64,000 nucleotides of DNA from Pseudoclavibacter caeni. Lineage in GTDB: Bacteria > Actinomycetota > Actinomycetes > Actinomycetales > Microbacteriaceae. This document shows, in pieces, positions 1 through 7,959 of the stretch. A program made the translations under genes and the position numbers. The notes beneath the pieces were generated by a model. It saw only the letters and a list, made by a program, of their open reading frames with translations. It had not been told where the DNA came from and did no database searches. Location: NCBI RefSeq assembly GCF_008831125.1, contig NZ_WBKA01000007.1:1-64000 (forward strand), read 5' to 3'. Every line of letters begins with the position of its first letter. The stretch's first letter is position 1.

Positions 1-80
1 TTCCGAACCCGGAAGCTAAGCCTCACAGCGCCGATGGTACTGCACGGGGGACCGTGTGGGAGAGTAGGACACCGCCGGAC
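1..80 (+). rRNA. rrf: 5S ribosomal RNA, 3' part (5' end outside window)
   Basis: The window opens inside a 5S rRNA. The conserved blocks CCGAACCCGGAAGCTAAG and GGGAGAGTAGGACACCGCC are present, and the molecule ends at about base 80. A strong terminator follows at once, so this is the end of an rRNA operon read on the plus strand. Roughly the first third of the molecule lies upstream of the window. Confidence 0.93.
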
Positions 81-89
81 ACCCATTCC

Positions 90-130
90 ACCTCGGGCCC
101 GCACCACACCAGTGGTCGCGGGCCCGAGGT
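90..130 (+). terminator. Rho-independent terminator of the rRNA operon
   Basis: A perfect 13-bp inverted repeat (90-102 ACCTCGGGCCCGC with 118-130) encloses a loop that itself can pair (CCAC/GTGG). It begins ten bases after the 5S rRNA. No long T tract follows, which is usual for GC-rich actinobacterial terminators. Confidence 0.85.
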
Positions 131-412
131 GCACCCACAACCACACCAAGCCACACCACCCGGGCGCCCCCACGCCAGCCTGACACATCCCCGCCGACAC
201 ACTCGACAACCACCCGACCCGCCTGCTTCTTCGCTCCTGCCAGGGCCGCAGCCATCAGGTGGCACATCTTCACCCCGACCGATGCCCTTCCTCACCCATC
301 CGCCGCACGCCGCCATGGTGGCACAATGAAAGGCGGTGCCTGAATCACATCCCATCGGAGTCGATGACGGATCGTGCACAGACCTCATATTCATCACCGA
401 GCACCTGAGAGC

Positions 413-2002
413 ATGGAGACCATGGCAGACCATCACGACAGCGACCGTTCCAGACACGACCACGGCGGCCATCGGGACGACCGACGTTCGCGTGGCCGTG
501 ACGCCGGACGCGGTGGCAGGCCTGATCACGACCATTTCGATCGTGGCCATGAGGGCTCCAGACGCGGTCGTGACGGCGATCGCCGTCACGATGGCGAGCG
601 TCGCCACGACAGAGGCGGACCTCAGAGGCGCACCTGGCATGATGATCGTCGCGGCAATGAGCAGCATCATGGCGATGGCCACCGCTCGGACGGGGATCGC
701 TCGGGATACCGCCGCGACCGGCACGACGACCGGCGCGGTGGACGTGACGGTCGCTGGCAGCGCGGCGGAGACGACCGCTGGCGAGATCGACAGGACGATC
801 GCCACGAGGGCGGTGCCCGGCACGATCGACGCGGCAGGGGCAGCTGGGAGGACCGGCGTGACCGCCCCCGGGGGCGTGACGACTGGCACAGTGAGCATCA
901 GAACCGTGAACACGGGCGCGACGGTCACTGGGAGGATCGTCGGGATCGCTCCCAAGGTCGCGGCGGCTGGAACGGTGCCCATCGAGACGAACACCGTGAC
1001 CCTGACGGATTCCGCGGAGACCGGCGCGATGATCGATCGAGCGCTCGGGGACGCTGGGACGACCGGCGTGGTGGCGACGGTCGCTGGCATGGTCGTCACG
1101 AGGGCGACCGGCAGCATGACCAGCGTGATGATCGGCGTGCCCGCCAGGACGGCGGCCGCTGGGAGGACCAGCGCGACCGCCGCCGCGATGACCGCCGTCG
1201 TGCGTCGGGTCGTGACCACGACCGGCCTGACCGTCGTGACGGTCGCCATGATCGCGGCGACAGCCGTGGCCGCCGTGACGATTCCAGGTCGCCGCGTCGC
1301 ACGCGTCCTGACGAGCTGCAGCTGCCGGAGACGATCACGCCACGCGACCTCCCCATGAGCATGCGCGTCGCGCTCAAGTCGCTCCCCCGGGAGAAGGCCG
1401 ACACCGTGGCGTGCCAGCTCGCGATGGCGCTGATGCTGCTCGATGACGATCCCGCCGCGGCGCACGCCTACGCCCAGGCCGCGGTGCATCGGGCCGGACG
1501 CGTGGGCGTCGTCCGCGAGATCGCCGGCCTCGCCGCCTACCGGGCCGGTGACTGGGCCACCGCGCTGCGCGATCTGCGTGCGCATCGCCGAATCACCGGC
1601 GACCAGACGAACCTCGCGATCATCGCCGATGCGGAACGGGGCCGCGGCCGGCCGCAGGAGGCGATCCAGCTCGCCGAGGAGGCCGACCTCGCCGAGCTGC
1701 CCACGGCGACGCGTGTTGAGCTCGCGATCGTCGTCAGCGGTGCATGGCGGGACCAGGGCGACCTCGACCGGGCGCGGAAGGCGCTCGAGATCCCCGAGCT
1801 CGACCCCGACACCGCCTACGCGTTCAGCGCCCGGCTCTTCGAGGCCTACGCCGACGTGCTGAAGACTCTCGGGGACCCCGCGGCGCGGGACTGGGCGGTT
1901 CGCGCCGGAGTCGCGGAACAGGCGTGGGCGAGGCGCGAGGGAGGAGACCTCGACGACGACGCCGAGTTCAGCATCCGCGATCTGGGGGAGATCATCGAGT
2001 GA
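413..2002 (+). CDS. TPR-repeat protein with long Arg/Asp/His-rich N-terminal region
   Basis: The protein has two unlike halves. Residues 1 to about 298 are extreme low complexity, almost only Arg, Asp, His, Gly with scattered Trp and Glu (many DRRD, RHDD, WEDRRDR patches), and are surely disordered. From about residue 300 (beginning DELQLPETI) a helical domain of TPR type follows, with helical pairs such as CQLAMALMLLDDDPAAAHAYA and AAYRAGDWATALRDLRAHRR, typical of a conserved actinobacterial TPR protein of unknown role. In-frame starts exist at GTG 374, ATG 413 and ATG 422; 413 is chosen for a weak GAGAG upstream, but 422 is equally possible. The biased composition leaves other frames open over the N-terminal half; those are shadows. 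The next gene starts inside its stop codon (GTGA). The highly charged tail could bind RNA or metal; that is inference only. Confidence 0.8.
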   Translation: METMADHHDSDRSRHDHGGHRDDRRSRGRDAGRGGRPDHDHFDRGHEGSRRGRDGDRRHDGERRHDRGGPQRRTWHDDRRGNEQHHGDGHRSDGDRSGYRRDRHDDRRGGRDGRWQRGGDDRWRDRQDDRHEGGARHDRRGRGSWEDRRDRPRGRDDWHSEHQNREHGRDGHWEDRRDRSQGRGGWNGAHRDEHRDPDGFRGDRRDDRSSARGRWDDRRGGDGRWHGRHEGDRQHDQRDDRRARQDGGRWEDQRDRRRDDRRRASGRDHDRPDRRDGRHDRGDSRGRRDDSRSPRRTRPDELQLPETITPRDLPMSMRVALKSLPREKADTVACQLAMALMLLDDDPAAAHAYAQAAVHRAGRVGVVREIAGLAAYRAGDWATALRDLRAHRRITGDQTNLAIIADAERGRGRPQEAIQLAEEADLAELPTATRVELAIVVSGAWRDQGDLDRARKALEIPELDPDTAYAFSARLFEAYADVLKTLGDPAARDWAVRAGVAEQAWARREGGDLDDDAEFSIRDLGEIIE

Positions 2003-2475
2003 CCGGCCGGCCGGGCGTGCTCGACCGGCTCGCGCGCAGTCGGTTCCGCTCGAGCTTCCACCTCGACGCCGCGGACGCCGCCTATGCGCGCGAGCACGGC
2101 CGCGACACGATCGCCCGGCACGCCCGCGACCTGCTCGCCGGACGGGTGGGCCCCGCCGAGCCGCGGAACGACGGACGGCAGACGCCGTACCACGGTCACC
2201 CGGTGTTCACCGCACAGCACGCCACCGCCACCTGCTGCCGCGGCTGCATCGCGAAATGGCATGGCATTCCCAGGGGATGCGCGCTCAGTCCCGCGGAGCT
2301 CGACCGGCTCACCGGGCTCGTGATGGCCTGGCTCGATCAGGATCTCGCCCGCGACCTTGCCGCGCGGCGCGAGCGGGTGGCACGGCGGGACGCACGCGCC
2401 GCACAGGACGCGCCGCAGGGTGTGCGAATGGACGGCCAGACTGCGCGGCAGGACGAGCAGGCGGCACGGCGATGA
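1999..2475 (+). CDS. DUF4186 family protein
   Basis: About 158 residues, GTG start overlapping the TGA of the TPR gene (GTGA at 1999-2002), so translation is probably coupled. It shows the DUF4186 family features: RSRFRSSFHLDAAD near the N-terminus, GRDTIARHARD, then NDGRQTPYHGHPVFTAQHA and CCRGCIAKWHGIPRG in the middle, with a Cys pair and His that look metal-binding. The family has no established function. The C-terminal 40 residues are Arg/Ala/Gln-rich and probably unstructured. The stop codon overlaps the start of the following glycosylase gene (ATGA), so the three genes 413-3173 look like one operon. Confidence 0.85.
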   Translation: MTGRPGVLDRLARSRFRSSFHLDAADAAYAREHGRDTIARHARDLLAGRVGPAEPRNDGRQTPYHGHPVFTAQHATATCCRGCIAKWHGIPRGCALSPAELDRLTGLVMAWLDQDLARDLAARRERVARRDARAAQDAPQGVRMDGQTARQDEQAARR

Positions 2476-3173
2476 CCGCACGGGAGCGATCGACCGGCTC
2501 GGCACAGCGGGACGCAGCCGGACCGGAACCTGCCCGGCAGGGTATGGGCCAGCCCGGACGTCTGGACACTTCGAGCCCCCGGGTCTCGAACCGCCCGCAT
2601 CGCCGCCGGTTCACCCGCGCGGAGCTGCTCGCGCATGAGAACGGCACCGTCGACGACATCATCGGCCCGGACTGCCGGCTGCTGTTCGTCGGCGTCAATC
2701 CGGGACTCTGGACGGCGGCGGTCAACGCACCGTACGCGTACCCCGGCAACCGGTTCTGGCCTGCGCTCGAGCGGTCCGGGCTGCTCGACCGGCGGCTCGA
2801 CGCCAGTGACGGGCTCGACGCGGCGGAGCGTGCCGTCTTCATGCGCGCGGGACTCGGGTCCACGAATCTCGTCGCCCGGGCGACCGCCCGCGCCGCCGAG
2901 CTCGACGCCGCCGAGCTGCGCGCCGGTGCCGAACGGCTCGTCGCTCTGGTCGGGCGAGTGCGGCCGCGGGCCATCGCCGTGCTCGGCATCACCGCCTGGC
3001 GGACGGCCTTCCGGCGTCCGCACGCCCGTATGGGCCGGCAGGAGGAGACGATCGCCGACGTGCCGGTGTGGGTGCTGCCCAACCCGAGCGGGCTGAACGC
3101 GCACGAGACCGTGGACACGATCGCCGCGCGGATGCGCGAGGTCGGCCGGGCGGCGGGACTGCTACTCGACTGA
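2472..3173 (+). CDS. mug: G/U mismatch-specific uracil/thymine DNA glycosylase (Mug/TDG family)
   Basis: Removes uracil (and thymine or alkylated pyrimidines) mispaired with guanine, starting base excision repair. The family-defining motif GVNPGLWTAAVNAPYAYPGN (about residues 76-95, with the catalytic Asn of GxNPG) and the C-terminal wedge motif NPSGLNAH (about 204-211) are both visible. The open frame extends further upstream, but ATG 2472 is chosen because it forms the usual ATGA overlap with the preceding stop. The first 50 residues are polar, Arg-rich and without similarity, giving 233 residues in total, longer than E. coli Mug (168). Last gene of the plus-strand group, before a 134-base gap to the convergent gnd. 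Confidence 0.92.
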   Translation: MTARERSTGSAQRDAAGPEPARQGMGQPGRLDTSSPRVSNRPHRRRFTRAELLAHENGTVDDIIGPDCRLLFVGVNPGLWTAAVNAPYAYPGNRFWPALERSGLLDRRLDASDGLDAAERAVFMRAGLGSTNLVARATARAAELDAAELRAGAERLVALVGRVRPRAIAVLGITAWRTAFRRPHARMGRQEETIADVPVWVLPNPSGLNAHETVDTIAARMREVGRAAGLLLD

Positions 3174-3307
3174 CTGGCGGTGGGCTGGCGAGGTGACCGG
3201 GGCGCGGCCGGCCTGCGCAGACGGTCGGGCGCCGTCGAGCCGGTCGGGCTCGGGGCTCGGTAGGCTCGGGGCTTGGCCGGGCCTGGCCGGCAGGCTGCCG
3301 CAGGTGC

Positions 3308-4813
3308 TCAGCCGACCCGGATCTCGGAGCGATCCCCGCTCCACAGCGTGTGGTAGGCGCCGGGACGATCCGTGCGCTCATACGTGTGGGCGCCGAACAG
3401 GTCGCGCTGGCCCTGGACCAGCGCGGCGGGCAGCCGTGGCGACCGCAGCCCGTCGAAGTACGCCAGCGAGCTCGCGAACGCGGGCACGGGGATGCCGGCG
3501 AGCGTCGCATGCGCCACCACCTGACGCCAGGCGCCCTGGGCCGCGTCAAGCAGCCGGGCGAAGTGCGGGGCGAGCACCAGCGAGGCCGGAGCGTCCGCCG
3601 GGTCGCCGTCGTAGGCGGCGGCGATGAGGTTCAGGAACCCGGCCCGGATGATGCACCCACCGCGCCAGATGCGCGCGATCGCGGCCAGGTCGATGTCCCA
3701 GCCGAACCGGGCGGCGCCCGCGCGGATCTCGTCGAACCCCTGCGCGTATGCGACGAGCTTCGCGGCGAGCAGCGCCTGCCGCACCGCCTCGACGAACGCG
3801 GCACGGTCGGTGACGGCCAGCGTGCCGCCCGGGTACCCCTGGGCCTCGGTGAACCGGGCCTGCGCGGCCTCGCGCGGAGCGGTCTGGGTGGAGAGCCCGC
3901 GGGCGAACACCGCCTCCGCGATGCCGGTCACCGGTGTGGCGAGGTCGAGGGCGGTCTGCACCGTCCATGTGCCCGTGCCCTTCATGCCGGCCCGGTCGGC
4001 GATGACGTCCACCAGCGGCAGCCCCGTCTCGGCGTCCACCTGGCGCAGCACCTCGGCGGTGATCTCGATCAGGTACGAGTCGAGCTCGGTGCGGTTCCAT
4101 GCGGCGAACACGTCTGCGATCTCGGCGGGGGTCATCCCCGCGCCGCGCCGCAGCAGGTCGTAGCTCTCGCCGATCAGCTGCATGTCGGCGTACTCGATGC
4201 CGTTGTGCACCATCTTCACGAAGTGGCCGGCCCCGTCGGTGCCGACGTGGGTCACACAGGGCTCGCCGTCCACCCGCGCGGCGATAGACGCGAGGATTGG
4301 GCCGAGCGTCTCGTACGACTCGACGCTGCCGCCCGGCATGATCGACGGGCCCTCGAGCGCACCCTCCTCGCCGCCGGAGATGCCCGCGCCGACGAAGTGC
4401 AGCCCGTGCTCGCGGGCGGCCGCCTCACGCCGGATCGTGTCGGTGAACCGGGCGTTGCCGCCGTCGACGATGATGTCGCCCGGCTCGAACACTTCGGTCA
4501 GCTGCCGGATGACCTCATCGGTCGGCTCGCCGGCCTTCACCATGATGATCGCCGTGCGCGGGCGGGCCAGCGCTCGGGCGAAGTCGGTGATCGACTCGGT
4601 CGGGATGAACGTCCCCTCGTCGCCGTGCGCGGCCATGAGGTCGCGTGTGCGCTGGGGGCTGCGGTTGAACAGGGCGACGGCGCTGCCGTGCCGGGCGAGG
4701 TTGCGGGCGAGGTTGCCGCCCATCGTGGCGAGGCCGACCACGCCGATGTTCGCCCGCCCCACGAGGTCGTCGGGGAGCGCGAGGGACGAGGACGCTGGAG
4801 CACTGGAGGTCAT
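3308..4813 (-). CDS. gnd: 6-phosphogluconate dehydrogenase, decarboxylating
   Basis: Converts 6-phosphogluconate to ribulose 5-phosphate and CO2 with NADP+ in the pentose phosphate pathway; cytosolic dimer. At 501 residues it matches the long 6PGDH type. The Rossmann motif GLATMGGNLARNL lies near residues 27-39, the substrate loop GAGISGGEEGALEGPSIM near 140-157, the catalytic KMVHNGIEY near 205, and the C-terminal YERTDRPGAYHTLW tail closes the partner's active site. The N-terminal 18 residues before the Rossmann fold are a short Ser/Ala-rich extension. Single gene on the minus strand between mug and nhaA, convergent with the former and divergent from the latter. Confidence 0.97.
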   Translation of the reverse strand: MTSSAPASSSLALPDDLVGRANIGVVGLATMGGNLARNLARHGSAVALFNRSPQRTRDLMAAHGDEGTFIPTESITDFARALARPRTAIIMVKAGEPTDEVIRQLTEVFEPGDIIVDGGNARFTDTIRREAAAREHGLHFVGAGISGGEEGALEGPSIMPGGSVESYETLGPILASIAARVDGEPCVTHVGTDGAGHFVKMVHNGIEYADMQLIGESYDLLRRGAGMTPAEIADVFAAWNRTELDSYLIEITAEVLRQVDAETGLPLVDVIADRAGMKGTGTWTVQTALDLATPVTGIAEAVFARGLSTQTAPREAAQARFTEAQGYPGGTLAVTDRAAFVEAVRQALLAAKLVAYAQGFDEIRAGAARFGWDIDLAAIARIWRGGCIIRAGFLNLIAAAYDGDPADAPASLVLAPHFARLLDAAQGAWRQVVAHATLAGIPVPAFASSLAYFDGLRSPRLPAALVQGQRDLFGAHTYERTDRPGAYHTLWSGDRSEIRVG

Positions 4814-5017
4814 GCCCGGATTCTACCGGCCGGGGCTCGCACGGGTGTGGCGGTTCGGACGGTGCCGCCGGGACATCCCCGCCCGGGATAGACTGGGGCG
4901 GTTCCGGCCTCGGCCGGATGGTGAGTCGGGAAGTCTGGTCGACCGGGGGCGCGTGCGGCGCCCTCGTCCGCATCCGCTCGCGCATCCCGCGCCCACCTCT
5001 GGAGGCGACCGTCGACC

Positions 5018-6400
5018 ATGCCCGCGTCCCCCGAATACCCCTCGAACCAGGCCATGACCTCCGACCCGTCCGCGGCCGCTGCCCGTCCTGCGGCGTCCGC
5101 CCCGTCCGCGAACCCGGGACGACCCGCCCCGCGCCCCCGGCGGTGGCGCCCGCCGGCGGACGCGCGCCCCGGCATCCTGCTCATCGTCGCGTCCGTCATC
5201 GCCCTCGCGCTCGCCAACAGCCCGCTGGCCGACGGGTTCCACGCCCTGCTGCAGACCCCGGTCGGCCCGGCCCTCGCCGCGGACGGCCCACTGACCGTGC
5301 ACGCCTGGATCGCCGACGGACTGCTTGTCGTGTTCTTCTTCGTCACGGGTGTCGAGCTGCGCGCCGAGTTCACCACCGGCAGCCTCTCCAGCCCGCGGCG
5401 CGCGGTGGTGCCCATCGCCGCCGCGCTCGGCGGCATGGCGGCGCCCGCCGGCATCTACCTGCTCGTCAACCTGCTCGCCGGCCAGGCCGGCCAGCCCCAC
5501 GGCTGGGCAGTGCCCACCGCGACCGACATCGCGTTCGCGGTGTCGCTGCTCGCCCTCGTCGCCCCCGGCGTGTCGGCCGGGGCGCGGGCGTTCCTGCTCG
5601 CCCTCGCGGTCGCGGACGACCTGTTCGCGATCATCGTGATCGCCGTGTTCTACACCGGCGGGGGCTCGTTCGCCTGGCTCGCCGGCGCCGCGGCGGCCAT
5701 CGCGGCGTTCTGGGCGGTGGCGACCGCGGGACGCCGCGTCGCGCTGCGCGGGGTGCCCGACGGACCCCGGTTCCCGCGCCGGCGGGCCGCGCTGTGGGCG
5801 CTGACCATCTCGGGCCTCGGGCTCGCCGCGATCGCCTGGTGGTGCACGCTGCGCTCCGGGGTGCACCCGACCATCGCGGGAGTCGCGCTCGGCCTCGCGA
5901 TCGCCCCCGACGCGTCCGCCCGCGTGCTCGCCACGCTGGAGCCGGTGTCGACCTGGGCGGCGGTGCCGCTGTTCGCGTTCGTCAGCGCCGGCGTGCCCGT
6001 GGGGCTCGACGCGCTCGCGGACGCCGCCGGCGACCCCGTCTCGATCGGCGTGCTCGCGGGGCTCGTGCTCGGCAAGCCGCTCGGCATCCTCGTGGTGACG
6101 TGGCTTGTGACCCGCCTGACGGGGCGTGCGTCGGCGCGCGACGCGGGTGGCGTGCCGGACGGAGCATCTACGCCCGGCGGGTCGAGTGAAGCCGGAGCCA
6201 GCTGGCCGGATCTGTGGGTCGTCGCGATCCTCGCGGGCGTCGGCTTCACGGTGTCGCTGCTCGTCGCGAGCCTCGCGTTCGACAGCGCCGAGCACGTGGC
6301 GAACGCGACCGTCGCGGTCCTCGCGGCGTCCGTCGTCGCGCCGCTGCTCGCATCCGTCGCCTGGCGGCTGATCCGCCGGCGCCGGGCCGCGTCGCGTTGA
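5018..6400 (+). CDS. nhaA: Na+/H+ antiporter NhaA
   Basis: Electrogenic sodium/proton exchanger of the plasma membrane. After about 50 Pro/Ala-rich residues the NhaA fold begins with PGILLIVASVIALALANSP. The ion-binding region is clear: PTATDIAFAVSLLALV (discontinuous helix IV) and LALAVADDLFAIIVIAVFYT (helix V) with the essential Asp-Asp pair. Eleven to twelve hydrophobic segments are seen over 460 residues. A hydrophilic insert of about 35 residues lies before the last two helices. ATG 5018 is chosen; GGAGG at 5001-5005 is a little far (12 bases), and ATG 5054 is an alternative. It is divergent from gnd and 238 bases upstream of rplY. Confidence 0.95.
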   Translation: MPASPEYPSNQAMTSDPSAAAARPAASAPSANPGRPAPRPRRWRPPADARPGILLIVASVIALALANSPLADGFHALLQTPVGPALAADGPLTVHAWIADGLLVVFFFVTGVELRAEFTTGSLSSPRRAVVPIAAALGGMAAPAGIYLLVNLLAGQAGQPHGWAVPTATDIAFAVSLLALVAPGVSAGARAFLLALAVADDLFAIIVIAVFYTGGGSFAWLAGAAAAIAAFWAVATAGRRVALRGVPDGPRFPRRRAALWALTISGLGLAAIAWWCTLRSGVHPTIAGVALGLAIAPDASARVLATLEPVSTWAAVPLFAFVSAGVPVGLDALADAAGDPVSIGVLAGLVLGKPLGILVVTWLVTRLTGRASARDAGGVPDGASTPGGSSEAGASWPDLWVVAILAGVGFTVSLLVASLAFDSAEHVANATVAVLAASVVAPLLASVAWRLIRRRRAASR

Positions 6401-6430
6401 GGGCGGGCATGGACGCGCCGGCCGCGCGCG

Positions 6431-6436
6431 CGTAGA
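6431..6436 (+). promoter_or_regulatory. -10 box (TAGAAT) likely driving rplY-pth-mfd
   Basis: TAGAAT matches the actinobacterial -10 consensus TANNNT, within the 238-base nhaA-rplY gap. A start near 6443 would give a leader of almost 200 bases before rplY, which contains the hairpin at 6499-6550. Confidence 0.5.
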
Positions 6437-6498
6437 ATGGCCGGCGGTACTTCGGCGAGGGCCGCATCCGTGCGGCCGTGATCGACGCAGTGAGAGTG

Positions 6499-6550
6499 GG
6501 CCCCGCCCGCTCCTCGCGCACGAGCTCGAGTCGAGCAGGAGGACGGGGCC
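6499..6550 (+). promoter_or_regulatory. Hairpin in the rplY leader
   Basis: GGCCCCG (6499-6505) pairs with CGGGGCC (6544-6550), and inside it CTCCT (6510-6514) pairs with AGGAG (6537-6541). The structure ends 88 bases before rplY. It may be an attenuator or regulatory leader of a ribosomal protein gene, or a terminator of nhaA read-through; the sequence alone does not tell. Confidence 0.4.
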
Positions 6551-6638
6551 GTCCCGTCCCATGACCATGCGCCCGCATCCCGCGGGCGCCTGCCGTCCGG
6601 CATGGCGCCGGCGGCGTGCAGGACGAAGGAGAACACTC

Positions 6639-7292
6639 ATGGCAGGAACCACCCTGGAGACGGATCACGTCTTCGACGCGCAGGTGCGCACCGAGTTCGG
6701 CAAGGGCGCCTCGCGGCGGCTGCGCCGCGCCGGCCAGACTCCCGCGGTCATCTACGGCCATGGCGACGCCCCCGTGCACGTCGCCCTCGACAGCCACCAG
6801 CTGATGCTCGCGCTGCGCGTGTCCAACGCGCTGCTGTCGGTGAAGGCCGGCGACGACGAGCACCTCGTGCTGGTCAAGGACGTGCAGCGCGACCCGGTGC
6901 GCCGCGTCATCGAGCACGTCGACCTACTGGCCGTCAAGCGCGGCGAGAAGGTCGAGGTCGAGGTGCCGCTGCACCTGGTCGGCCAGCCCGTCGGCGGCAC
7001 GATCGCCGAGCTCGACATCACGACCGTCGCCCTGCGCGTCGAGGCGATCAGCATCCCCGAGAAGATCGAGGTGCCGATCGAGGGCGCCGAGGAGGGCACC
7101 CGCGTGCATGCGGGCGACCTCGCGCTGCCCGAGGGCGCCGAGCTGGTCACCGATCCCGAGGCGCTCATTGTCGCCGTGATCGTGCCGAGCGCCGCCGACA
7201 TGGGCGACGCCGCCGACGAGCTCGCCGTCGAGGCCGCCGAGGCCGAGGCCGCGGCGGAGGCCGAGGGCGCCGGGGACGCGCCGACCGCGTGA
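6639..7292 (+). CDS. rplY: 50S ribosomal protein L25 / general stress protein Ctc
   Basis: Binds 5S rRNA in the large subunit. The 217-residue protein is the long Ctc type: an N-terminal L25 beta-barrel (residues about 1-95, with EFGKGASRRLRRAGQTPAVIYG and VLVKDVQRDPV) and a C-terminal TL5-type domain (about 96-185, LLAVKRGEKVEVEVPLHLVG). It ends in an Ala/Glu-rich tail. ATG 6639 is preceded by AAGGAG at about 6626-6631. The stop overlaps the GTG start of pth (GTGA), and the rplY-pth pair is a common arrangement in actinobacteria. Confidence 0.96.
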   Translation: MAGTTLETDHVFDAQVRTEFGKGASRRLRRAGQTPAVIYGHGDAPVHVALDSHQLMLALRVSNALLSVKAGDDEHLVLVKDVQRDPVRRVIEHVDLLAVKRGEKVEVEVPLHLVGQPVGGTIAELDITTVALRVEAISIPEKIEVPIEGAEEGTRVHAGDLALPEGAELVTDPEALIVAVIVPSAADMGDAADELAVEAAEAEAAAEAEGAGDAPTA

Positions 7293-7888
7293 GCGACGCC
7301 CCCTGGCTCGTGATCGGGCTCGGCAACCCCGGGCCCGAGCACGCCGGCACGCGCCACAACGCCGGCCGGATGGTCGTCGAGCGGCTCGCCGACGACCTGA
7401 ACGCTGGCGCGCTGCGGCGCGAGCGCCGGCTTAACGCGTCGGTGGCGACCGCGGTCGCCACCGACACGGCCGGTCCGCATCGGATGCTGCTGGCCGAGCC
7501 CGGCAGCTACATGAACCTCTCCGGCGGCCCCGTCGCCGCCCTCGTGGGCTACTACCATGTGCGCCCCGACCACCTCATCGTCGTCCACGACGATCTCGAC
7601 CTGCCGTTCGGCACCCTGCGCCTGAAACGCGGGGGCGGCCACGGCGGGCACAATGGGCTGCGGGACATCATCGCCGCCCTCAAGACCCCCGACTTCCTGC
7701 GGGTGCGCGTCGGCATCGACCGCCCGCACACCCGGCAGCCGGTCGCCGACTACGTGCTGCGCCCCTTCACCACCGTCGAGCGGCGCGAGCTGCCCATGCT
7801 CGTCTCCGACGCCGCGGACGCCGTCCAGGCGATCGCGCTCGACGGGCTCGAGGCCGCCCAGCGGCGCGTCCACGCGCCCCGATCCTGA
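7289..7888 (+). CDS. pth: Peptidyl-tRNA hydrolase
   Basis: Cleaves peptidyl-tRNA released from stalled ribosomes, recycling tRNA. 199 residues, normal for the family. Motifs: GLGNPGPEHAGTRHNAG (about residues 9-25, including the catalytic His and an Asn), PGSYMNLSGGPV in the middle, VVHDDLDLPFGTLRLKRGGGHGGHNGLR with the Asp that activates the His, and a C-terminal FRVGIDRP-like block (LRVRVGIDRPHTRQPVADYVL). The GTG start at 7289 overlaps the rplY stop. The 71-base gap to mfd carries only that gene's ribosome-binding site. Confidence 0.97.
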   Translation: MSDAPWLVIGLGNPGPEHAGTRHNAGRMVVERLADDLNAGALRRERRLNASVATAVATDTAGPHRMLLAEPGSYMNLSGGPVAALVGYYHVRPDHLIVVHDDLDLPFGTLRLKRGGGHGGHNGLRDIIAALKTPDFLRVRVGIDRPHTRQPVADYVLRPFTTVERRELPMLVSDAADAVQAIALDGLEAAQRRVHAPRS

Positions 7889-7959
7889 ATGACCCACGGT
7901 CGCATCCGCGCGACCGGGTCGCGACGGCCGCATCCCGTCGCGCTGCAGAGGAGGACATC

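Noticed and set aside
23-1585. A 520-codon open frame on the minus strand and a 340-codon frame on the plus strand (336-1358)
   Set aside because: Both arise from the R/D/H-repetitive codons of the TPR protein gene; the translated text is Val/Ala/Thr monotony and has no ribosome-binding site or motif.
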